Part shown: piece after piece, positions 45,350-57,434 of the stretch | How positions within the stretch are numbered: position 1 is the first letter of the stretch | How the letters are laid out: every line of letters starts with the position of its first letter | The notes under the pieces: model-generated | What the model was told of the DNA's origin: nothing | Seen by the model: only the letters and a program-made list of their open reading frames with translations | Database searches by the model: none | Program-made: the position numbers and the translations under genes | Assembly (NCBI RefSeq): GCF_014529535.1 | Contig: NC_050735.1 | Coordinates: 8,877,739-8,941,738, forward strand | Direction of reading: 5' to 3' | Length of the DNA: 64,000 nt | Source: Bradysia coprophila | Taxonomy: Eukaryota; Arthropoda; Insecta; Diptera; Sciaridae

Positions 45350-47700
45350 ACTTATCAAATACACAACTTGGAACCTCGGAAGTAATATACTATTAAAGTT
45401 TTAGGCTTTTAGGATTGTTCACGATTGTAAACTTTATTAAGAAAACGATGAAATAAGTCGTTGTATGACACTGTAAACCGGTAAAATTTCTGTTTTAATA
45501 AACTTGTAAATTCTAGCAAAAATCGATTGAAATTTGCGAAACGTCGGTTGATGTGAAAGTTGTGAACACACACTATTCTCACCCATCAAAATTTCCCAAC
45601 AAACACTTTGTCTCGTCTGGCAATGGTGTAATGGTTCTAACCTAAATTCAAGCATTTATTTTACAATAATTTGGTTAATCAATCAAAGAACATAATAAAT
45701 GTTTTCCATCCAATCGAGACAATAAATCACCAAATCATGCGCGGCTTGAATAAATTCCGAATTTCAAGCATCTTAAATCTATACAAAAAAATACTCAACG
45801 AGTGAAATTCACGAAAATCCACCAACGGGAAATCAATCAAAAACCCATAATAATCTCATAGCAGAAACAAATGACGAGACGAATGAATGAAGAATTTAAA
45901 AAAAATCGATAAAAATGTACTTCTAATTGTCCATCAATTGATGATAGTCTCTGCATAGTAAATAAAGGTTTTAATAAATGATCATTACCGTCATTACCTC
46001 AGGCTGGAACGAGTGTTGACACATCATAAACGCGATTTTTAAAAAAGAATAAAATAGCTGGAAAAAAGAACACTCTTCACTTTTTGGTACGTATAATATG
46101 CATGACTGTCAGACACGTTACACCATTATAAATCTATACAAAAGAGAAAGGAGCACACTCAATGTGATGCCGTACAGTCTTCATACAGGTACTTGTGCTC
46201 TGTACATTAAAAGCATCACATTTGAAAACTCTCAAGCATCATACAAGTTACAATTTCATCTATGAGATCTTCACAATTTATAACATATAACTCAGCACCA
46301 TGTGACATAGGAAGAGGAAAAAAAATTAAATTGGATAAAAAACACCGAGACTTCATCTTTGAGATATTGATATGTCGTTTCGAAAATACTCGTTTCAACC
46401 GCATTGCTATTTAAGAGTAAAATCAATTAATCTAAATTAAATATTTGGAATTTAATTCTATCATTCGTTCCAACTAGTTCACCTACATTTTATAATATGA
46501 AATGGACGTATAAACAAAGTCCATATATGACTCGTTTTTGTGATTTGTACCAATACATTAATCACCACAGCCGATGAGCGATTTCTTGTCTTGTTACATC
46601 CTCAGCGGAAAGTATCATTCGCTTTTCACTAAATAATATTTGAAATATTTTATGTGACTTTTAATTAAAATAAATGAAAATAAAAACTCGAAAAGTTTAT
46701 ATGCATCTGCGGAAGATAAGTTTTCGCTCAATTAAATTTGCTGTTTATCATGGATGCTGGAGCTGTTTTTCTGTTGATGAAAATAAATAATGTTTCACTT
46801 CAATCGAATGCAATTAAATAAAGAAATTGTCGACGTTAAAAGCTTCTGCCAATTTGTGATATACTGAAGAGGCATTTAAGACCTTAATTTCACAATCATT
46901 CCAAGACTTTCGTCAAAAAAATTAACAGAACTTTTCGACTAGGCCCTTTTGTTATAAAATAATAACCATCACACAAACAGATCGTTAATGCAGCTCAATT
47001 CTCTTAAATTAGTAGGTGAAGTTAGAAAGTGATAGCAATTAAATTGTCCAGTTCAAATTCGATTCAATTTGATTTCTTTGATCCATTGAAAACGAAAAGA
47101 ATGTGACAACAGAAGTCAAAATACAATGCAACATCCAACCGTAAAGAACGATGTGAGTGGGTTCATTCAACAGTTTTTTTTTCTCCTCTTTCAAAAGTGA
47201 CATGAAAGGCGTATCATACTTCTAAAGTCCATTGTGAAATATTCTAAATTGAATGTATCATTCCATCAGTGTGGTTGGAAATTGTTTAAGGATTTGTTAT
47301 TCACTAGATTGGAAAACATCAATCTTTTAGTGGATTAGACGAAAATTAAGAAAATGTGAACAATGGACACGAAATTCTTCCTGCTGAACAAAAGACTACT
47401 TCATTGAATGTATGGAACGTAAAAGCGTGAAATGGAAGTTATTAAAAGAAGAGGATTGGTGGAAAGCCAATTCATATACTTTGATAACTGTACGACAGAT
47501 TCACTTTGTAGCTTAATTTTTTCCCATTAGTTCAGACCTTTGAAAACTGTAACTTTTGGTATCTCGGTAACGAAATTAAATAGTAATTACACAAACTGAG
47601 ACAACAACATTTTCATTGCTACTGTCCAATGAATTTTGAAAACATGAAAAGCAGCACAGACAGAAAATTCAACAGCTGTCACAGGTAATGTACTTTCGAT
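45350..47700. other. Putative intron 1 of the ZP gene, no feature seen
   Basis: AT-rich, no coding signal. The 62-72 codon minus-strand frames at 45437-46404 are not recognised. Confidence 0.35.
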
Positions 47701-47702
47701 AC

Positions 47703-47902
47703 TTATCTGCGGCAGGTAATTTTTTGAAAAATAGTTTGCTTAAAACCAAAAACAAACTTTCTCAGCTTTTTCAGTGAACCACTCGGCACGTGACATTCTA
47801 TAGCTTTATAGTGAATATAAACTTAACATTACCCGTCACAGTCAATAATGTACATTACATGTAACAGCTTACATTCGCCCAGAACGTTACCTGCCGCAGA
47901 TA
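47703..47902. mobile_element. 200-bp inverted-repeat element
   Basis: TATCTGCGGCAGGTAA (47704-47719) and TTACCTGCCGCAGATA (47887-47902) are exact complements. Related CAGGTAAT/ATTACC phrases lie around them. No target duplication was identified. Confidence 0.55.
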
Positions 47903-48073
47903 GTTTTTGACAGGTTGCCTACTTACAGGAAGCTTTGTGGCAAGTTATTGCTGACAGATGATTTATTTCTGACACATTAAATATCTGTCAGCTAACTTTT
48001 ATTAACATTACCAACAGTTGGTAATCTTATTGAACATATTATCTGACGCATTGTGAAAAAATATTTTTTGGCG

Positions 48074-48542
48074 GTTACTTTTGGGAAGACATTTTCCTAG
48101 ATTTCCAAAATTCTCCCAGATTTTTCACACTTTCCTTAAGAGCGCTCACCCCTTGGCAATTTTCTAGCCTACATTTGTGCGCAAAAATATTCGTTTTTTG
48201 ATGATTTCTCTGAACCAAAATCTTTTTTTGAAAAAGTAAAACCATTGAAGCATGCAAAAATGTGTCACTTTTAAGGGGAAAATTGGTTTGTGGATCATAA
48301 CTTATTCCACTTGGAGAGACCTTTGCAAATGTGTAAATTTATGTGTTTTACTTTTTCAAAAAAAGATTTTGGTTCAGAGAAATCATCAAAAAACGAATAT
48401 TTTTGCGCACAAATGTAGGCTAGAAAATTGCCAAGAAGTGAGCGCTCTTAATTTTTGGACAAATTTGAAAAATTGTAGGAGAATTCGGGGAATTTCGTGA
48501 AAATTTAGGACAATATGGAAAAATGTTTTCCCAGAAATAGTC
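48074..48542. mobile_element. Two nested MITEs: TTAA element inside a TTTTCCC-type element
   Basis: The inner element (48140-48447, 308 bp) is bounded by TTAA at 48136-48139 and 48448-48451. It has inverted arms of about 105 bp, nearly identical (GAGCGCTCAC, TTTTCTAGCCTACATTTGTG, AAAAAACGAATATTTTTGCG). TTAA duplications fit piggyBac or Kolobok. The flanks form a second inverted repeat (GTTACTTTTGGGAAGACATT at 48074, GACTATTTCTGGGAAAACAT in reverse complement from 48542) of the family at 18653-18803, so the inner element landed inside it. Confidence 0.75.
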
Positions 48543-48655
48543 TTAGATGAAAAGAGTGAATTATCACTTTAAGGAAATTAGATTTATCGATTTCACTTCA
48601 GTTCCAACGATATTTACGATTATTGATTCGAGCATATTTATAATCAAAAGCCAAT

Positions 48656-48809
48656 AAAATTGTAAAACAGATATGGTCTATCATCATCCCCAAAGGCGTT
48701 AAAATTTGGTTTCGGTACTCAAACGCATTCATTTTCATATTATTTTGACATAAATTGTGAGTACGATTAAAATGAATCAGCCGATTGGCCATATCTGTTC
48801 TGTACTTTC
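48656..48809. mobile_element. 154-bp MITE, copy 2 (AGRTAYGGTC ends)
   Basis: Same ends and collinear interior as 22978-23131 (CAAACGCATTCATTTTCATA, TTTTGACATAAATTGTGAGT). Confidence 0.7.
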
Positions 48810-51560
48810 ATATTACCGTTCCTGGATTGAGTGCTATATGGAATATCACAATACAAAAGCCACTAACATAAAAATTTGCTTCGTTTGCCTCATCTTAAAT
48901 TTTTAAGATTTTGAATCAGCCTATTAACAACAGAACCCCTAGATGAATTTATTTCAAAACACAAACATGATAAATATGAATATATATGGTTTGTATGTTT
49001 ACGGGTGTACGTACGGGCTGGGTAGACTGAAAAAAGAGGAATTAATTTACTTGTTGAAATGATGCTGAATAGTTAGCTATCAAAGTTGATGTTGAATGAA
49101 ATCGGTTTTTAATTAACTGTTGGAACGTTTTTTTAAGGGATTTATTTTGTACGATAAACACCGGTCGATGGTATAGTTAAAAATGGATATATTATGCACA
49201 TAAATTATAAGTCTGACATGAAGAAATTATTCATTTAAAATATTTTCAAAGAAACTATCAATCATATCACATTATAGATTCCGAATTCAGTCGAGCTGAG
49301 AAGGTTCGTCGTTTTTGTTGCATTGCTGTCTTTTCTTCTTTCTTGTAATTTGATTAATTAAATAGGAATTATTCGATAAACGACAAGCCGTTGGCTGATT
49401 TTCGGATCGTAAATTTGAGAGCAACCTACAAAAAAAAATGGCTAATTATTTTCCAACAAATTTCTAATTGCTATCAAGGTCATTGGAAACGACACACCGT
49501 CTTATTCAAAAACACTGAAATATGGAATAAATGTTATTCAAGTAATTGGTGTGAAATTCGATACCGTCTTGCATAGTTTCTGTGCAAAATGCGCAGGTAA
49601 AACTTTTGTGAACAATGAAAGAATGGTAACAATTTTCTTTCGGTGAATAATATCACAGCTATCAGTGTAATGTTCACTCGCCACATGTGATGATACAACG
49701 TCTAACAATTGTACATTTTAACAACGAACAAACGAGGAAGAAAAAAACTCTCATAATTTGTACACAATAGCAACAATCATCACGCCACACTGCCTTCTTT
49801 TTCTGCATTAGCCGAAATTCTAAACATCATCACACCGTCAAGTATTTTTTACCTAAAGGTATTTATATCATGCCATGCACAACTTTGCGATACAACTCAT
49901 TAAAAATGTACAAAAAAAATAATTTACTTTTACTTTATCCACCAACAATAAAAGACAAAACACTTTTCGAATTAAATCGTAATACAAATACGTCTGGCTG
50001 CAGAGAAATTACGTTTGGTAGGAAAGAGCTCAATAAAAAATAAATATTCTCGAAATAAGTACTCCAGATCAAACACAATATCCCATGAATATAGGAAAGA
50101 TATGTGTTGCATTTTATATCTATTGCATGTTATACCATATAGCGTGTTAGGCATACACCTATTTACAATTTGGTTTTATTTTTAATTCAGATACCATGCA
50201 TATAAATATCATCGAAAATCATGTGTGGTAAATCTGTGAAGCATTGTTACTTGTAGCGTACATACGGCGATTGAGCACAGAAAAGAATTATTATATGTAT
50301 TGAATGTAAGACGTACTTTCCACTCTGAATAATTTTGCTCATAGAGAAAGCAGTGGTTATTGTGTGAAGTATAGAAGAGTAATCCACTTTGTAATGTGAA
50401 AGAACGAACCAAACCAAAAAACAAATTGATGGAATGCACGAAGAGAATTTAATAAAATAAAAAAAAAATTATTTGTCGATGATGAGTGGCTACGTTAACA
50501 AAAAAAAATTAAAGAAAATAATTCGTTAGGTTTATCAATGATGTTCACTTCCATGTTCATTTTATTCAAGAAACAATTTTTTTGATCTTAAACTTTTACG
50601 TTTAGAAAAAGGATTCACAAGGAGAAAAAAAACCCGAAAAGTTGTGTATATAATTATAGAAGAAGTCGAGACTCAGGGAGTAAAAAAAAATAATTTTTCC
50701 ATTAAAATGCATTCTCTGACGGTTGTTGTTTTTTATATGTTGTCGGGGTAGTTTTAACCTGAATCGTTTTTTTTTTTCTAATAAAGTTATTGCGTATTAT
50801 AGATGAATAGACCGTGGCTAATGGTCTATCCTTTGATGTATTTTTTTCTTCATCTCTATTTTGTAATTTTAATTTCAAAAAATTGGTTAAACGCATTCAA
50901 AAATCCATATTATAATTCATGTTCTCATCAGCATCACGTGGTGTTGTGTCAAAATACGTTCCGATTGAAAACGTAGCCACTACAATCATGACTTGGGTGG
51001 TGGTTGGTGATTCATACGTTTCTTTTCAATTAATTTATGCCGACTGCAGTGTTACCTCTTACAATGGTTAATGATGGTGTAACGCGAGTAGTAAACGCTT
51101 ATTAAAAAACGAATAATGGCGTTTTCGAAAGAAGGGGGTAATTAAAATAATTCAGGGAATTTCTCGGTACGCTTCTTTCAACGAAATTACAGTTGTATGA
51201 GAACCTTGTCCTCATAGGGTTTACACAAAATTTTAACGTCATCTCCATGTACAGATTTCAATTTTTTAAGCTCACTCTGTAATTATTTTCGGTTCTCAAT
51301 TTATAGTTTAGGTCAACGAAATTTGAGTCTTCAGCTGCTTTACTAACTAACTCACTCATTTACGTCTTTTTAAGGCTTTAACCATGGTGGTAGTGGTAGA
51401 TCTAAATTTGACTTTTCGTAATTTTCGGTACATTTCCAATACAACCTCAATAAAAAGTTTTCGCATTGAAATGAAACGGTTCATTTCAAAATCATTTCAA
51501 ATCATTTGTTATCGACAGTAAAGACAAAAATAAACGACGACCTTCGGCCAATTTGGTTTT
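48810..51560. other. Putative intron 1 of the ZP gene, no feature seen
   Basis: AT-rich with many A and T runs, no coding signal. Confidence 0.35.
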
Positions 51561-51572
51561 AAATAGGAAAAT

Positions 51573-51763
51573 TAGTGCTAAAACCAAATGAAGTAAAAGA
51601 TTCTGTATGAAAATCTAACTGATTTTTTTAGAAAATGAAAAAGTAAATTAGATTTAATGATTATACCGCGATACGTGTGGTGTTTGTGAAATATTCCAAT
51701 CCAATCTGTCCACCTGTGATGTTTAACAAAAAATCTTTTACTTCATTTGTTTTAAGACCACAT
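51573..51763. mobile_element. About 190-bp MITE with AAATGAAGTAAAAGATT ends
   Basis: Left CAAATGAAGTAAAAGATT (51585) and right AATCTTTTACTTCATTTG (ending 51749) are exact complements; similarity continues outward (CTAAAAC / CTTAAAA). This copy shows that the AAATGAAGTAAAAGATT motif found at 19875, 34225-34740, 37960, 38015, 56645 (inverted) and 58903 is the terminal repeat of one MITE family. Confidence 0.7.
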
Positions 51764-51770
51764 CAGTTAT

Positions 51771-52732
51771 CGCTTGTTTACGTCATTTTCATTTGTTTTG
51801 ACGATCTCAGACGTTTGTAAAATGTAAATATCGACTTAAAGAGAGTCGGATTTTAGAATACCGGACTACCTGAATGACATCAGATGTGATAATTTTTCGG
51901 TAATTTACTAGGACTTTTCAACCAATCCCATTACGACCGAGAAATTTTTCTAATTCAGACATCTCTTGCAATTGATAATACAAATAGAAAAAAAATCCGT
52001 AGAAAAACGTTCTATAAACCAGGTTAAATACACAAACAACGAAAATGTTTATGTTTATATGTTTAATAATTTAATTAACTGTAATTATCATAAAACATTT
52101 GTTCGAGCTATGTGTCAGTCAATCTATATACTTGTACGCTATATCCATAACAACATTATAACTTGAATGTAACAATTTGAATAACAAACAAATTGAAATA
52201 AATCAAGCAGAAAACTTTCAAATTGAACTTGATAATCCAACGATTGCAACAAAAATTTATGCAAAACAAAAACCGACAATGTTTTATTTAAAAAAAAAAA
52301 ACCAATGAAATGACTACCAGCAACTTTCACTTGCACCGAATTATATCCGTTTCGGAGCGCCTTATGTGTACACAATATAAATACACACGCTACGTATTGT
52401 ATAGTTATATGAAAGAAAATCCAACATTTTGATACAAATATATTGCAATATAATTCCTCAGTGATCATTACAACATTGTATACACAGAGGTTGTGAATTT
52501 TAAACAACTTGTTAAATTGTAAATCAAGCGTTTTTGCGCAAGTGTATGGTGGGTATCGATCGATCGACGATTCTGTCGAACATATTATTATATACATACC
52601 ACACCGAAGATCAGATCATAATAACTAATAAAATGCCGGTTGTTCATTTCGAAAAGACGACGATCTCGCGAAGAGTCTCACTATACGAGACGAGATTGTT
52701 ATTCAGTTTCCTCTTTCTTTTCTTTCGTTTTT
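51771..52732. other. Putative intron 1 of the ZP gene, no feature seen
   Basis: The 152-codon minus-strand frame at 52139-52597 is hydrophobic, low-complexity and not recognised; probably chance in AT-rich DNA. Confidence 0.35.
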
Positions 52733-52863
52733 AGCCCCGTACGAAGTACGAAGGGGCTTATAGGATTACGATGCCGTGTGTAATTGATGGAATTCGAAGC
52801 AGACGGTAAGGGCAAAGTGTTTGCCTATGTTTATAGATGACGAATCCGCAATAAAAATTTGGG

Positions 52864-52964
52864 CCGTCTGTCCGTCTGTCCGTCTGTCCGTCTGTCCATC
52901 TGTCCGTCTGTCCGTCTGTCCGTCTGTCCGTCTGTCCGTCTGTCCGTCTGTCCGTCTGTCCGTC
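52864..52964. repeat. (CGTCTGTC)n microsatellite
   Basis: About 12 units of an 8-bp repeat with one variant (CCATCTGT). The minus-strand frames reading DRRTDGQT are products of this repeat, not genes. Confidence 0.9.
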
Positions 52965-53215
52965 ACGTCGATATCTTGAGTAAATCAAATCCGATTTCAA
53001 AAATTTTTTTTTTCCCTGAAAGATAGTCAAAATAGTGAGGCTAAGTTCGAAGATGGGCATATTCGGGTCGGCCCTTCGTGAGTTAGGGCCACCTAAGTGA
53101 TTTAAGGTCTTTTGGTGATATTTATGGCAAAATAAACGATGGAAATGTAAATGACACGGCAAATGATAGGTATTGTCAATACCAATCCAGGAAAAAAAAG
53201 TTTTTTAAAATCGGG

Positions 53216-55385
53216 TGAGTGGACCGTGAGTTAGGGCCTTAGAAGTGAAAAGCTACTAGGGCCCTATGTGTATTTTACATATAACTCGAGCAAATTTCAT
53301 CCGTTTTTCGTAATTTTTGTTTCATTTGGAAGGTAATCAAAGGCCGAATAGAATGTTGTTGAAAAAAAATTAAATTTGGGTCCTCGGACTAAGGCCGTTA
53401 CTAGGGCCCTATGTGTATTTTACATACAACTCGAGTAAATTTCATTCGTTTTTCGTAATTTTTGTTTGATTTGGAAGGTAATCGAATGCCGAATAGAATG
53501 TTGTTGAAAAAAAAATTAAATTTGGGTCCTTGGCCTAAGGCCGCTACTAGGGCCCTATGTGTATTTCACATATAACTCGAGTAAATTTCATCCGTTTTTC
53601 GTAATTTTTGTTTGATTTGGAAGGTAATCGAATGCCGAATAGAATGTTGTTGAAAAAAAAATTAAATTTGGGTCCTTGGCCTAAGGCCGCTACTAGGGCC
53701 CTATGTGTATTTCACATATAACTCGAGTAAATTTCATCCGTTTTTCGTAATTTTTGTTTGATTTGGAAGGTAATCGAATGCCGAATAGAATGTTGTTGAA
53801 AAAAAATTAAATTTGGGTCCTTGGCCTAATGCCGCTACTAGGGCCCTATGTGTATTTCACATATAACTCGAGTAAATTTCATCCGTTTTTCGTAATTTTT
53901 GTTTGATTTGGAAGGTAATCGAATGCCGAATAGAATGTTGTTGAAAAAAAAATTAAATTTGGGTCCTTGGCCTAAGGCCGCTACTAGGGCCCTATGTGTA
54001 TTTTACATATAACTCGAGCAAATTTCATTCGTTTTTCGTAATTTTTGTTTGATTTGGAAGGTAATCGAATGCCGAATGCCGAACTCGAGTAAATTTCATC
54101 CGTTTTTCGTAATTTTTGTTTGATTTGGAAGGTAATCGAATGCCGAATAGAATGTTGTTGAAAAAAAATTAAATTTGGGTCCTTGGCCTAATGCCGCTAC
54201 TAGGGCCCTATGTGTATTTCACATATAACTCGAGTAAATTTCATCCGTTTTTCGTAATTTTTGTTTGATTTGGAAGGTAATCGAATGCCGAATAGAATGT
54301 TGTTGAAAAAAAAATTAAATTTGGGTCCTTGGCCTAAGGCCGCTACTAGGGCCCTATGTGTATTTTACATATAACTCGAGCAAATTTCATTCGTTTTTCG
54401 TAATTTTTGTTTGATTTGGAAGGTAATCGAATGCCGAATAGAATGTTGTTGAAAAAAAAATTAAATTTGGGTCCTTGGCCTAAGGCCGCTACTAGGGCCC
54501 TATGTGTATTTCACATATAACTCGAGTAAATTTCATCCGTTTTTCGTAATTTTTGTTTGATTTGGAAGGTAATCGAATGCCGAATAGAATGTTGTTGAAA
54601 AAAAAATTAAATTTGGGTCCTTGGCCTAAGGCCGCTACTAGGGCCCTATGTGTATTTCACATATAACTCGAGTAAATTTCATCCGTTTTTCGTAATTTTT
54701 GTTTCATTTGGAAGGTAATCGAACACCGAATAGAATGTTGTTGAAAAAAAAATTAAATTTGGGTCCTTGGACTAAGGCCGTTACTAGGGCCCTATGTGTA
54801 TTTTACATATAACTCGAGCAAATTTCATCTGTTTTTCGTAATTTTTGTTTCATTTGGAAGGTAATCAAAGGCCGAATAGAATGTTGTTGAAAAAAAATTA
54901 AATTTGGGTCCTCGGACTAAGGCCGCTACTAGGGCCCTATGTGTATTTTACATACAACTCGAGTAAATTTCATCCGTTTTTCGTAATTTTTGTTTCATTT
55001 GAAAGATAATCGAACACCGAATAGAATGTTGTTGAAAAAAAAATTAAATTTGGGTCCTTGGACTAAGGCCGTTACTAGGGCCCTATGTGTATTTTACATA
55101 TAACTCGAGCAAATTTCATCCGTTTTTCGTAATTTTTGTTTCATTTGGAAGGTAATCAAAGGCCGAATAGAATGTTGTTGAAAAAAAATTAAATTTGGGT
55201 CCTTGGACTAAGGCCGTTACTAGGGCCCTATGTGTATTTTACATATAACTCGAGTAAATTTCATACGTTTTTCGTATTTTTTGTTTCATTTGGAAGGTAA
55301 TCAAAGGCCGAATAGAATGTAGTTGAAAAAAAAATAGATTTGGATCCTCGGACTGAGGCCGATACTAGGCCTATGTGTATTTATA
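53216..55385. repeat. Tandem array of a 145-147 bp repeat, about 15 copies
   Basis: Anchor TACTAGGGCCCTATGTGTAT begins at about 53255, 53400, 53546, 53692, 53837, 53983, 54199, 54345, 54492, 54638, 54783, 54928, 55074, 55219 and 55364. The spacing is 145-147 bp except one interval of 216 bp, where a truncated unit was joined at GAATGCCGAACTCGAG (about 54072). Inner units are nearly identical; both ends are more diverged, as expected from unequal crossing-over. Confidence 0.9.
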
Positions 55386-55607
55386 CTCAATAAATTAAAA
55401 TTTTAGGGCTATTTGAAAGTTTTGTTTTATTTGAAAGGAACGTCGTACGGGGCTTCGTAATTGCGCTATGCGCAATTTCTAAGATGTACACATTACATAA
55501 TAATTTTACTTTAACTACTTTAACCGGCGCATAGGCTTACGGTCAAAGTAGGGTGACAGACGCACTAGGGTCACGTACGCAATAGATATACGGGTTTGTA
55601 CGGGGCT

Positions 55608-57256
55608 CAGTCGCAGCAAACGCTCCGACTGTTCTGATGGCTCGTTTTTTTGTCTTCGTTGTATTACAACTATGCTTTCTTACTATACAGATAAAAGTGC
55701 TTGAATGATTCTCGTTCTATATCAGTAGGTCAATGGAACACCATTTACAGGTGGATGCTATGGTATATATGTACTGTACGTACCATAATCGCTTTTACAC
55801 ATGTGATAATTGTAATAATTGTATTACTTTACACTACCACTTGCAATACAAACAAAACTTTATTTTATATACACACCGATGCAACTCCATCGGGCTGAAG
55901 AAGTCAGTTAAGAAGCTTTTTGATAAAACGATGGGATTACCTGTTCCCAGTCGGTGTGTTTTCGTTAAATATTGACTTACGTTAGTTATAACATGTAGTT
56001 GTGCTTGTGCTTATACACATTTATGATGTGAAATTACACTTGTACGGACACACATAAGATCGCGTACATTCATCAAAACTGTTTTCGATTTGGCTTTTGA
56101 GTGCACTTCAATTCAGTCAATGATAGTGTTTGATTGATGAAAGAAGTGTTGAGGCAGATCACACCGGAGAATTTATTCGCGATTGAACGTTTTTGATGTT
56201 TGGTTGTTCGTGCGCGGTTATTTATGGAAACGTGAAAATTTAATTGGTTGCGCCGAACTGTGAAAATTTTTTGTTGAGTTTTTTTTTGTTTCAAAAACTG
56301 TGAGAAAGGGACTGTTGTGGATTAAAAGAAAAAAATTGATCTCGGTGATTTAACCATATGTAAATCAAACTGTTGAAGTATCTGATTATGAGAATTTGAA
56401 GTGTCTTTTTACGAAAACGGATTATAAATGCTTGCAATTGGGTAATTAAAAAACATTTCTGCTTCCTATTTACATTTCTAATTATAATTTTAATGAAGGA
56501 CTAGAGGCTGATACGGTCATTCATTCAATACAATTCTAGTCCTTTTAATGTTTATTAACCTGTTACAGACGGCAAGCATATGCCCAGTATTATTATCTGG
56601 TATATTACTTCCATTGATTAAAGTATTTTTAATCGGTTGATTTCAAATCTTGTACTTCAATTATTTTAACATGCATTTTACTGTATAGAGAACCACATTG
56701 ACCAGAGCTTGTCATTACTTTTGTCGTCGTTATCGATAACAGGTGTGACAGGTGAAGGAGGAATAACATAGAGTTTCAGCGGATTCTGAGGCGAATGGAA
56801 GTGTTAGCTTTAGTATTAAACATTCTTAAGCCATGCTTATAAGTTGTACTTATCTTCCTGTTAAAACTTTCAAAACTTTCAAGTGTCTAACACACTTGTT
56901 GCATAATAAACATTTCGTATGAGTCTTTTTTGTACATTCTGCACCGCAGGCCCTGGACTGGCCATACTGTGAATTCGGACGATTCGGACCTTTCGGATTT
57001 TTGTACGAAAATTTGTAATTTTTGGGATTTTTACAAATGCGGTGTATTTATACCTCGCGGTTCTTTTTCGAGCTAGTCCTACACTGCATCATCTCTACTC
57101 ACAAAAATATTAATTTAAAAAAAATCGTTGGCCAGTGTTTTCACAACTTCTTATTATGGAACTCGGATTATAAGTAGGATTGTTCAAATTCCTAATACTT
57201 CTTGGTTGTAGAGATTGAGGTCCACATATACATTCTGCCAAATTATCACATCACGC
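55608..57256. other. Putative intron 1 of the ZP gene with a MITE remnant
   Basis: 56563-56660 is an inverted copy of the AAATGAAGTAAAAGATT family (CAGACGGCAAGCATATGCCC, AAATCTTGTACTTCAATTAT). 56040-56350 is leader-like and could be an alternative first exon, but I see no strong donor. No coding signal. Confidence 0.35.
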
Positions 57257-57434
57257 ACTGACGAAAAGAATTGAAAATCTCACCTCTTGCGGGTTACTTT
57301 GTCTCTAGGTAACCTATTTTATCTGATAAAGCTGTATCTTTCATATGGAGAGCTACAGCTGTGACAGCTATTGTAGGTTACCTGGAGACAAAGTTACCTG
57401 CAATAGGTAAGATTTTCAACTCTTTTTTGTCAGT
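57257..57434. mobile_element. 178-bp MITE
   Basis: Left ACTGACGAAAAGAATTGAAA and right (reverse complement) ACTGACAAAAAAGAGTTGAA; inverted similarity extends about 58 bp through GGTTACTTTGTCTC(T/C)AGGTAACCTA. An internal GCTGT/ACAGC hairpin lies in the middle. Confidence 0.75.

Larger units (their letters stand above)
52733..55607. mobile_element. 2.9-kb composite element with AGCCCCGTAC ends
   Basis: The left edge AGCCCCGTACGAAGTACGAA and right edge TTGTACGGGGCT (55596-55607) are short inverted repeats (AGCCCCGTACRA). Inside, in order: a hairpin-rich GTACGAAGTACGAAGGGG start, an 8-bp microsatellite (52864-52964), a unique spacer, about 15 copies of a 146-bp repeat (53216-55385) and a second TACGGGGCTTCGTAATTGCG block (55448). 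No transposase frame is present. It looks like a non-autonomous DNA element with amplified satellite core. I found no clear target duplication, so the exact borders are uncertain. Confidence 0.6.

Noticed and set aside
45605..45640. tRNA-like phrase GGCAATGGTGTAATGGTT
   Set aside because: No B box or cloverleaf at the expected distance.
52139..52597. 152-codon minus-strand frame
   Set aside because: Hydrophobic, no recognisable motif, inside a long AT-rich intron; the opposite strand is also open in part.
52758..53162. Frame reading repeated DGQTDRRT
   Set aside because: Produced by the 8-bp CGTCTGTC microsatellite.
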